NCBI RefSeq assembly: GCF_013408985.1 | Contig: NZ_JACBZT010000001.1 | Location: 3,472,001-3,536,000, forward strand | Source: Petropleomorpha daqingensis | GTDB lineage: Bacteria; Actinomycetota; Actinomycetes; Mycobacteriales; Geodermatophilaceae | Direction of reading: 5' to 3' | DNA: 64,000 nucleotides | Shown here: positions 43,988 to 51,270 of the stretch, one piece after another | Layout: each line of letters begins with the position of its first letter | Position numbering within the stretch: the stretch's first letter is position 1 | The notes under the pieces: model-generated | The model's database searches: none | What the model was told of the DNA's origin: nothing | What the model saw: only the letters and a program-made list of their open reading frames with translations | Program-made: the position numbers and the translations under genes

Positions 43988-44764
43988 TCAGCTCTCGGGC
44001 TCGAAGCCGACGTTGCCGTTGATGGTCATCCCGCCGTCGACGACGAGCTCGTGCCCGCAGACGTAGCTCGCCGCGTCCGAGCACAGGAACAGCACCGCGG
44101 TGGCGATGTCCCGCGGAACGCCGATGCGTCCGAGCGCGATGCGGTCCTCGTAGACGGCGCGGACGGCCGGCGTGTAGAGCTCGGCGTTGAGCGGCGTGGA
44201 GATCGCGCCCGGAGCGACGGCGTTGACGCCGATGCCGAGCGGGCCCACCTCGAGGGCGAGCGCCTTCGTGAAGGAGACGACGCCGCCCTTCGCGGTGATG
44301 TACGCCGTCATGTCGGTGATGGCCTGGTGGGCGGTGATCGAGGAGATGTTCACGATCCGGCCGGTTCGGCGCGGAGCCATCCGGCGGACCGCGGCCCGCG
44401 CGCCGTGGATGTACCCGAAGAGGTTGGACCCGAGCAGGCGGCTCCAGTCCTCGTCGCTGGTCTCCAGGAACGGTTTGACCATGATGGCGGCGGCGTTGTT
44501 GACCCAGATGTCGATGTCGCCGAGCTCGTCGGTGACGCGGTCGGCGAAGGCCTCCACGACATCGGGAGCTGCGGTGCTCCCGTCCACGAACAGGGCCCGT
44601 CGCTCGAGCGCCTCGACCTGCTCGACGGTGTCGCGGTTACCGTCGGGCTCCGGCAGATGCAGGCTGGCGACGTCTGCGCCGGCCTCGGCGAGGGCCACCG
44701 CGATCCCCTGCCCGATCCCGCGGGATGCCCCGGTCACGACGGCGACCTTGCCCGACAGATCCAT
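43988..44764 (-). CDS. SDR-family NAD(P)-dependent dehydrogenase
   Basis: A 258-residue classical short-chain dehydrogenase: coenzyme motif VTGASRGIGQG, NNAAA, catalytic Ser in NISSITAHQ, Tyr/Lys in YITAKGG. It is a candidate sugar 1-dehydrogenase oxidising L-rhamnose (or related sugar) to the lactone, because the lactonase gene follows directly. An alternative is an epimerase/alcohol role. ATG start at 44764. Confidence 0.88.
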   Translation of the reverse strand: MDLSGKVAVVTGASRGIGQGIAVALAEAGADVASLHLPEPDGNRDTVEQVEALERRALFVDGSTAAPDVVEAFADRVTDELGDIDIWVNNAAAIMVKPFLETSDEDWSRLLGSNLFGYIHGARAAVRRMAPRRTGRIVNISSITAHQAITDMTAYITAKGGVVSFTKALALEVGPLGIGVNAVAPGAISTPLNAELYTPAVRAVYEDRIALGRIGVPRDIATAVLFLCSDAASYVCGHELVVDGGMTINGNVGFEPES

Positions 44765-44829
44765 CGTTGCTTCCCTCTCTCGCTGCGTTGTCGGCGATGC
44801 CCGGCGCAGACGCGCTGAGCGCTCGTGCG

Positions 44830-45804
44830 TCAGGGCCGGTCGCCCATGACGTGACCGTCCTGGTCGACACCGGTGATGACGGCGGGCAGCTGCTCCGGGA
44901 GCGCCACGGTGATCCACGACTCCACGGACCGGCCGGGCGCGACCGTGAGCTCCTGGCCGCGGGAGCGGGCGCCGGCGAGGCCGTCGAAGGGCCAGGCGCG
45001 TTGTGGTTCGACGGCCAGGCAGCGAAGGCGGCCGAACCAGGGGAAGCCGGTCGCGGCGCGGTTCTGCCAGATCCACGTCGCGGGGTATGCGGCGACGTCC
45101 CAGGACAGGGCGGCGTGCGGGAGCAGGCCGTTCTGCTCCACCACCGCCCAGCCCTCGTCGTGGCCGTGGCAGTAGACGAGTCGCTGGCCGGTCGCGGCGC
45201 TGAACCGCGACAGGTCCACCGGTCCGTCGGGAGCGGAGGACGTCGGCCAGGTGCCTTCCGTGGTGTCGAGGCCGTCGGGCTGCGCCGGGTCGACGGAGTA
45301 GCGGGTGGCCGGGAGGTGGAGCACGGTGCCGGCATCCGCGGCGAAGGCCGGGTGGTGGCCCCACACCATCGGGACGGGCAGCAGGCCGGTGTTCGTCACC
45401 CGCGTCGCGACCTGCACGGCGGGGTGGGTGGCGGACAGCGTCATGGACCGGGTGGCGGACAGCGTCGGGCGCAGGTGGGTCGCGACGACGCAGTGGTCGG
45501 GCCCGGACTCCACCACCTGCCAGGGGATGAAGGAACCCTCGCCGTGGAAGGGAAGCGGCATCCCGTCGAGGTGCGAGGCCTGACCGGCGTTGGGCAGCGT
45601 CTCCTGCCAGCCGCCGTGGTAGCCGGAGAGCCAGTCGAGCTCGGGGTCGTAGTAGGAGCTGACGCCGTCCGCGGCCGGTGGGCTGTCCCAGGTCTCGAAC
45701 GCGAGGGCGTTGACGTCGTCACCGGCTCGCGAGAGCTCGACGATCTGGGCGCCACGCGCGGGCTCGATCGTCAGGCTCACGTGCACGTTGGACAGTCGGA
45801 GCAT
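44830..45804 (-). CDS. Aldose 1-epimerase (galactose mutarotase-like) protein
   Basis: A 324-residue beta-sandwich protein of the aldose 1-epimerase superfamily, which interconverts sugar anomers. Recognisable parts are LTIEPARGAQIVELSRAG at the N-terminus, FHGEGSFIPWQ, MVWGHHPAFAADAG (with the catalytic-type His) and WFGRLRCLAVEPQRAWPFDG near the end with the acidic residue. It would supply the anomer used by the dehydrogenase. The ATG start is followed leftward by the SDR 65 bases away. Confidence 0.82.
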   Translation of the reverse strand: MLRLSNVHVSLTIEPARGAQIVELSRAGDDVNALAFETWDSPPAADGVSSYYDPELDWLSGYHGGWQETLPNAGQASHLDGMPLPFHGEGSFIPWQVVESGPDHCVVATHLRPTLSATRSMTLSATHPAVQVATRVTNTGLLPVPMVWGHHPAFAADAGTVLHLPATRYSVDPAQPDGLDTTEGTWPTSSAPDGPVDLSRFSAATGQRLVYCHGHDEGWAVVEQNGLLPHAALSWDVAAYPATWIWQNRAATGFPWFGRLRCLAVEPQRAWPFDGLAGARSRGQELTVAPGRSVESWITVALPEQLPAVITGVDQDGHVMGDRP

Positions 45805-45967
45805 GCGGATTCCCTCCTGGTAGGCGTCATGAGGAAGGGGCAGGGTGGTCCAGCGGGGGCTGTGCTCTCCGCGACGGGCCCCGCCGCTCGCTGCTGAACG
45901 GTGAGTTCGACGAGCACCACGGACAGCGGCTCGATCGCGACATTCAGATCGATCGAGCCGCTGCGCG

Positions 45968-48169
45968 TCAGATGTCCAGGACCAGGCGTCGTCCTCGGCA
46001 GCGGGAGACGCAGGTCATCACGGTCTGGTTGGCGAGCCTTTCCTCGAGACCGAGCACTGAGTCCCGGTGCTCGGGGATGCCGTCGAGGACGTGGACCTCG
46101 CAGGTCCCGCAGGTGCCTTCGCGGCAGGTCGACAGCACGTTGGCGCCGACCCGGTTGACCGCATCCAGCATGGTGTCGTCCTCGGCCACGGTCACGACGG
46201 TGCCGCTGCGGGCGAGCACCACCTCGAACGGCCGGTTCGGTTCGTAGGTTGCGGGGCGGGCAGCGAACCGCTCCACCACGAGTTGCGATTCGCGGCCGAC
46301 CCGGCGGGCGGCGTCCTCCAGGCCGGACAGCAGTTCCTCGGGTCCGCAGGCGTAGACGTACGCGCCGTCCGGCAGCTCCGCCCACAAGCCTGCGAGGTCG
46401 AACCGGCCCAGCTCCTGGCTGGGCCACGTCTCCACGCGTGACCCGTGCCGGGTGACGAGGTCGTCGACGTAGGCCATCCGCTCGCGGGACCGGCCGAGGT
46501 AGACCAGCCGCCAGTCGGTACCGCGGCGTTCGGCCTCCTCGATCATCGCCAGCAGGGGAGTGATCCCGATACCGCCGGCGACGAAGACCAGCGAGTCCGC
46601 CGGTCGCAGCCGGAAGTGGTTGCGCGGTCCGCGGATCCGCAGCCGGTCGCCGGCCTGCACCTGGTCGTGCACGGTGACGGATCCCCCGCGACCGGTCTCC
46701 TCCCGCAGCACCGCGATGCGGAGCTCGGCAGCACCGGGGCGTCCGCACAACGAGTACTGCCGCAGGGCGCCGTCGGGGAGCTCCAGGTCGATGTGCGCCC
46801 CCGGCTCCCAGGTCGGCAGCCTCTCCGGCTGGTCGACTGTGAGAGTCAGCTCGACGACGTCCGTCGTCAGGGCCCGCCGGGCCGCCACGGTCACGGGGAC
46901 GGCCTCGGCCGCGGCCACCTCCACCGCGCGAACAGCCGTGCGCTCGGTCACCGGGACCGGCGTCCACGCCAGCGGAAGCGCCACCATGCCCCGGGCCTCC
47001 GAGACCATGGTGTACTCCAGGGCCTCGTACGGAACGGCCAGCCGCAGGTCGGGCAGCCGCTCGTGCAGGACGTCAAGCTCGACTCGGAGCAGCAGCCGGG
47101 CCAGCGGGGCGCCGATGCAGGCGTGCACGCCCTGACCGAAGCCGAGGTGGGGAACGGCCCACGACCGGTCGAGATCCAGTTCGTCCGGGTGGGAGAAGCG
47201 GCTGGTGTCTCGGGATCCGGACGCGTAGGCGAGGAACACCTGCTCGCCCGCCTTCAGCGGCACACCGCCGAGCGTGGTGTCTCGGGTGACCAGCCGCTTC
47301 ATCCCGGTGATGGCCGACTCGTAGCGGAACAGTTCCTCGAGGGCGGCCGCGCGGCTGGTGTCGTCCTGCTGCGCCGCCGCGTAGCGGGCGGGGTCGGCCA
47401 GCAGGTGCGACAGGCCCGTGCAGATGAGGTTGGACGACGTGTCGTGGCCGGCGAGCATCAGTCCCGGGAAGAGCGACAACATCTCGAAGTCGCTCATCTC
47501 CACCGTGCCCGCGTCCCGCATGTCCCAGACGTGGCTGATCAGGTCGTCCCGCCGATCATGCTTGCGCTCGGCCATGACCTCGAGGACGTAGTCGTGCAGG
47601 TCGAGCAGCAGCTGCGCCTTCTCCTCCGGCGTCCCGGAGTGGTAGATGTCGCCCGGGCCCAGGAAGAAGCCGAGCGCGGCACCGATCCAGTCGGCGCGCT
47701 CGACGTCCAGACCGACAACGTGGGCGATGACGCGCAGGGGCAGCGGCCGAGCGAACGAGAGCTTCAGGTCGGTGTTGCCCTGCTCGACGAAGCCGTCGAC
47801 CAGTCGGTGCGCCTGCTCGCGGATCCACGGCTCGTAGCGGGCCAGGCGGCGCGGCATGAAGAAGGTGTTGACGGCGGCCCGCAGCCGGTCGTGGTCGGGG
47901 TTGTCGAGACCGATCAGGGTGCCTCGGCTGGGCACCCGGCCCGCGAACTGCTCTCGGAACGGCGGCGGCATCTCGGGGACCGTCGCCGTGGAGGAGAAGG
48001 TGTCCGGGTCGTGCAGCGCCACGGTGATGTCGTCGTACCGGCTGACCACCCGGGAATCGAAGACCTGGGAGTACGGAAAGCCGTCGGTGGCCCGGGTGGC
48101 CGCGAGGTCCTGGAAGAGGTGGCGCGGATCGGAGAACGGGCAGGCGCCCTGGGGCTGCTGAGAGGACAT
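45968..48169 (-). CDS. Self-sufficient cytochrome P450 fused to FMN reductase and [2Fe-2S] ferredoxin (class VII-like)
   Basis: A 733-residue fusion. The P450 domain (about 1-400) has the I-helix AGHDTSS (240-246), ExxR in EELFRYES and the heme loop HLGFGQGVHACIGAPLA with Cys351. A phthalate-dioxygenase-reductase-like module follows: FMN site RQYSLCG (about 470), NAD site GGIGITP (about 531) and YACGPEELL. The C-terminal plant-type ferredoxin has CREGTCGTC (about 682-690) and a final Cys about 30 residues on. This is the P450RhF/CYP116B architecture, receiving electrons directly from NAD(P)H. The ATG at 48169 is preferred over an upstream GTG overlapping the previous gene. Its position among sugar genes suggests a sugar-derived substrate. 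Confidence 0.95.
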   Translation of the reverse strand: MSSQQPQGACPFSDPRHLFQDLAATRATDGFPYSQVFDSRVVSRYDDITVALHDPDTFSSTATVPEMPPPFREQFAGRVPSRGTLIGLDNPDHDRLRAAVNTFFMPRRLARYEPWIREQAHRLVDGFVEQGNTDLKLSFARPLPLRVIAHVVGLDVERADWIGAALGFFLGPGDIYHSGTPEEKAQLLLDLHDYVLEVMAERKHDRRDDLISHVWDMRDAGTVEMSDFEMLSLFPGLMLAGHDTSSNLICTGLSHLLADPARYAAAQQDDTSRAAALEELFRYESAITGMKRLVTRDTTLGGVPLKAGEQVFLAYASGSRDTSRFSHPDELDLDRSWAVPHLGFGQGVHACIGAPLARLLLRVELDVLHERLPDLRLAVPYEALEYTMVSEARGMVALPLAWTPVPVTERTAVRAVEVAAAEAVPVTVAARRALTTDVVELTLTVDQPERLPTWEPGAHIDLELPDGALRQYSLCGRPGAAELRIAVLREETGRGGSVTVHDQVQAGDRLRIRGPRNHFRLRPADSLVFVAGGIGITPLLAMIEEAERRGTDWRLVYLGRSRERMAYVDDLVTRHGSRVETWPSQELGRFDLAGLWAELPDGAYVYACGPEELLSGLEDAARRVGRESQLVVERFAARPATYEPNRPFEVVLARSGTVVTVAEDDTMLDAVNRVGANVLSTCREGTCGTCEVHVLDGIPEHRDSVLGLEERLANQTVMTCVSRCRGRRLVLDI

Positions 48170-48200
48170 CGGGTGCTCCGGGTCGGGATGGCAGGGATGG

Positions 48201-49301
48201 TCAGATGTGGCCACGGGTCGTCAGCGGGGCGAGCACGGACGAGTCGACGTCCGCGAGGCGGGCGGCGCCTGTGATGGCCATGACCTGCGCCAGCTCGTCG
48301 CGCAGGATGCCGATGACGCGCTCGACTCCGTCAGCGCCGCCGACGGCGAGCCCCCACAGGGTGGGACGGCCGATCAGCACGGCCCGGGCGCCGAGCGCGA
48401 GCGCGCGGAGCACGTCCGCTCCCGTCCGGATGCCGCTGTCGGCGTAGACCTCGAGGTCGTCTCCCACGGCGTCCACGATCGCGGGCAGCGCGTGGGCCAC
48501 CGGCATCGAGTACCGCAACCCCTGGCCGGCGTGGTTGGACACGATGACAGCGGCGGCGCCGTGCTCACGGGCGAGGACGGCGTCCTCGGGCCGGATGACA
48601 CCCTTCAAGATCAGCGGCAGGTCCGACAGCCCGCGGAGCCACTCCAGCTCGGCCCAGGTGACCGCGGAGTTCGGGAAGGTCGAGCCGAACGGCTTGTGCT
48701 GGTAGTCGTGGCGGACGTACATCATGTGCTCGTCGGTGGCCCACTGCTCGTCGAGCGCCCGAGACGCGGCCCGCATGCGGGCGGGGAAGGACGGCATGAC
48801 CGGCAGGTCCACCGTCAGGCACAGGCCCGTGGCGCCGGCCGCGACCGCCCGGTCGACCATGTCCTTGACGACGTCGCGGTCGCGCAGCCAGTACAGCTGC
48901 TGCCAGTAATGGCCGGCGGCCACCGCTCCGACCTGCTCGGGTGTCCGGGAGCCCATCATGCTCAGGGTGGTGATCGTCCCGGCGGCCACGGCTCCCCGCG
49001 CCGTGGCGATCTCGCCGTCCGGGTGGACGAAGGTGGAGCCGACGAAGGGCGCGGTGATGACCGGTGCCGTGATGTCCTGGCCGAGGACGGTGACCGACGT
49101 GTCGATGGCGCTGACGTCGGTCAGGGCGCGGGGGCGCAGGTGCAGCCCGCGCCACGCCCCGAGGTCGTCGCGCAGCGTCTCGTCCATCCCGACGTTGTTC
49201 ACGAAATCCCGGTAGGCCTCGGGCATCACGCGCTCCGCCGCGGCCTGGAACTCCTCGATCTCGACGAGGTCGGTGAGGTCTGCCGTCAGGTCCGTGGTCA
49301 T
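48201..49301 (-). CDS. FMN-dependent alpha-hydroxyacid-oxidase-fold protein with altered active site
   Basis: A 366-residue TIM-barrel flavoprotein. FMN-binding regions are conserved (ITAPVITAPFVGSTFVHPDG, QQLYWLRDRD, LILKGVIRPEDA, VYADSGIRTGADVLRALALG, AVLIGRP). The signature S-N-H-G-[AG]-R-Q reads SNHAGQGLRYS: the active-site His is kept but the substrate Arg is Gln. The second carboxylate Arg (normally in G-R-R-E) is also absent; the segment reads VMPSFPARM. Loss of both arginines argues against simple 2-hydroxy acids as substrates. The ATG at 49301 follows AAAGGAC. It lies immediately upstream of the P450. Confidence 0.85.
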   Translation of the reverse strand: MTTDLTADLTDLVEIEEFQAAAERVMPEAYRDFVNNVGMDETLRDDLGAWRGLHLRPRALTDVSAIDTSVTVLGQDITAPVITAPFVGSTFVHPDGEIATARGAVAAGTITTLSMMGSRTPEQVGAVAAGHYWQQLYWLRDRDVVKDMVDRAVAAGATGLCLTVDLPVMPSFPARMRAASRALDEQWATDEHMMYVRHDYQHKPFGSTFPNSAVTWAELEWLRGLSDLPLILKGVIRPEDAVLAREHGAAAVIVSNHAGQGLRYSMPVAHALPAIVDAVGDDLEVYADSGIRTGADVLRALALGARAVLIGRPTLWGLAVGGADGVERVIGILRDELAQVMAITGAARLADVDSSVLAPLTTRGHI

Positions 49302-49434
49302 CGCCGCTGTCCTTTTCAATGAGCGTGCCGGTGGGAGCTGGTGAGCGTCGGAGAACGCGAGACCCCGGTGTTCCGGGTGCGTGGTCGCACGGAGGGGCGT
49401 CGATCCGGAACCGGGTTCGGGCCGGGCCGCAGGC

Positions 49435-50463
49435 TCAGGCTTCTAGCGCATGGAGGTCCTCGGCGTGCCGCACGCCGAGTTGTGCGGTGGCCTCTTCCAA
49501 GACGGAGAGGACGGCGAGCGTGTCCGTCCAGGGCACGACCGTGCTCTCGGTGCGTCCGTCGAGGACGCACCGGGTGACCTCGGTCAGTTCGGGAACGTAT
49601 CCCTGGCCCGGGATGGGGTCGTGGAACGTCTCCGGCTCTGCTCCACGACGGTGGAGCTGCAACCGCTCCGGCCGGAGGAACGGCGGACCGACGTCGATCC
49701 AGCCGGCGCTCCCGAACACGCGCGCCGACGCCGGCATGCCATGGCGCATCGACAGGGTGAAGGAGGCGCTGCGTCCCCCTGTCCAGCCCAGCAGCAAGCC
49801 GACCTCCTCGTCGACGCCGGTGGTGGATCGCACGCCGGTCGCTGCGACCGTGTCGGGAGCGCCTAGGATCATCTGCGCCAACGAGACCGCGTACACGCCG
49901 ACGTCGAGCAGCACGCCGCCTCCCAGCGCCGCGTTGTAGAACCGGTCGGCCGGGTCGGTCGGCAGGGGCAGCCCCGCGGTGATGTGCAGTGCGCGCACGT
50001 CGCCGATGGCCGCCTGGGCCAGCAGGTCGCGCAGCCGGGCGATCGCCGGGTGGAAGCGCATCCAGACGCCCTCCATGGCGAACCTGCCGGCCTTGCTCGC
50101 GGCGTCGAGGATCTCCTCGGCGCCGGCCAGCGTCAGCGCCAACGGCTTCTCGACCAGGACCGACTTGCCGGCCCGCAGGGCAGCTACCGCGATCGCGTGG
50201 TGTTGAGCACTGGTGGTCGCGATGTACAGCACGTCGATCTCGGGGTCGTCGAGCAGCTGGCCGTAGCTGCCGTAGGCGCGCCCGATGCCGTGCCGGCGTG
50301 CGAAGTCCTCCGCGCGGGACGCAGAGCGGGAGGCGACCGCCACGACCTCGGCGCCCTCGACGAGCGGGAAGTCGGCCATCACGGTCTCGGCGATGCGCCC
50401 GGGGCCCACGATGCCCCACCGCACGGCTCGTCCGTCAGTGGACGGGGAAGCTGGCTGCACCAC
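49435..50463 (-). CDS. Gfo/Idh/MocA-family oxidoreductase
   Basis: A 342-residue NAD(P)-dependent sugar dehydrogenase-like protein: N-terminal Rossmann motif RWGIVGPGRIAETV, the conserved E-K-P in SVLVEKPLALTLAG, and a C-terminal alpha/beta domain containing GGGVLLDVGVY with the usual His/Tyr-type catalytic helix. Members oxidise sugars, inositols or aminosugars at C1 or C3. It could act at C1 or at another ring carbon of the pathway sugar. A GTG pair at 50463/50460 follows a GAGGAGA site; it heads the leftward oxidase-P450 gene group. Confidence 0.88.
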   Translation of the reverse strand: MVQPASPSTDGRAVRWGIVGPGRIAETVMADFPLVEGAEVVAVASRSASRAEDFARRHGIGRAYGSYGQLLDDPEIDVLYIATTSAQHHAIAVAALRAGKSVLVEKPLALTLAGAEEILDAASKAGRFAMEGVWMRFHPAIARLRDLLAQAAIGDVRALHITAGLPLPTDPADRFYNAALGGGVLLDVGVYAVSLAQMILGAPDTVAATGVRSTTGVDEEVGLLLGWTGGRSASFTLSMRHGMPASARVFGSAGWIDVGPPFLRPERLQLHRRGAEPETFHDPIPGQGYVPELTEVTRCVLDGRTESTVVPWTDTLAVLSVLEEATAQLGVRHAEDLHALEA

Positions 50464-50506
50464 CGGATCTCCTCGCTGAGAAGCGCTGCGGCATGTCGGT
50501 CCAGCG

Positions 50507-50535
50507 ACCTTATCCGAGTCGGAACATTAGTTCTA
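50507..50535 (-). promoter_or_regulatory. Candidate promoter/operator for the leftward oxidoreductase-P450 genes
   Basis: The 98-base gap upstream of the Gfo/Idh gene contains, on the minus strand, a TAAGGT -10-like box (50512-50507). Near its -35 position is the dyad GAAC-ATTA-GTTC (50522-50533), followed by an A/T run unusual for this GC-rich region. A repressor site overlapping the promoter is plausible. Confidence 0.45.
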
Positions 50536-50561
50536 GTTTTTTCCGCGACGAACTTGCATGG

Positions 50562-51242
50562 CTAATAGGTGGCTCGGCCCCCGCTGATGTCGTAGACGGC
50601 GCCGGTGGAGAAGCTGACCCGGTCCGAGCAGAGGAACGCGACCAGCTCGGCGACCTCCTCGGGTCGTCCGATGCGCTTCATCGGGATCAGGCTCGTGATG
50701 TGCGCGAGCACGTCCGGCGCGGTGTCGTCGTTCATCGGGGTCGCGATCACCGCTGGTGCGATGACGTTGACCAGGACCCCGGAGGTGGCCAGTTCCTTGC
50801 CCGCGGACTTGGTCAACGCGATCACGGCGGCCTTGGACGCCGAGTAGATCGACAGGTTCGGGTTGCCGTCCTTGCCGGCCATGCTGGCGAAGTTGACCAC
50901 GCGGCCCCACCCCCGCTCCCGCATGCCGGGGACGAAGGCGCGCATGGTGTTCACGGTGCCGACGACGTTGATGTCCAGGACGCGGCGCCACTCCTCGGCG
51001 GTGGTCTCGACCAGGGGTTTGTTGGGGCCGACGACGCCGGCCGCGTTGACCAGCACGTCGACCGGGCCGATCTCCTGGGCGATCCGGCGCAGCGCGTCGT
51101 CGTCGGTGACGTCGGCGGAGATGTCCGCCCCGGTGAGGTCCAGGGTGGTCACGGCCACGCCGTCGGCTCGCAGGCGGTCGGCGGTGGCGGCGCCGAGGCC
51201 GCGGCCCCCGCCGGTGACGAGTGCGGTCCGGGTGGTCGTCAT
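50562..51242 (-). CDS. SDR-family dehydrogenase
   Basis: A 226-residue short-chain dehydrogenase with ALVTGGGRGLGAATA, VLVNAAGVVG, FASMAGKDG (catalytic Ser) and YSASKAAV (Tyr/Lys). It resembles sugar or 3-oxoacyl reductase-type SDRs and is a second candidate for the sugar 1-dehydrogenase or for the 2-keto-3-deoxy acid dehydrogenase. It is encoded 28 bases after the FAD/Fe-S dehydrogenase on the same strand. Confidence 0.87.
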   Translation of the reverse strand: MTTTRTALVTGGGRGLGAATADRLRADGVAVTTLDLTGADISADVTDDDALRRIAQEIGPVDVLVNAAGVVGPNKPLVETTAEEWRRVLDINVVGTVNTMRAFVPGMRERGWGRVVNFASMAGKDGNPNLSIYSASKAAVIALTKSAGKELATSGVLVNVIAPAVIATPMNDDTAPDVLAHITSLIPMKRIGRPEEVAELVAFLCSDRVSFSTGAVYDISGGRATY

Positions 51243-51270
51243 GGGTCTCCTGTCGGCGGAAGGTAGCTGC

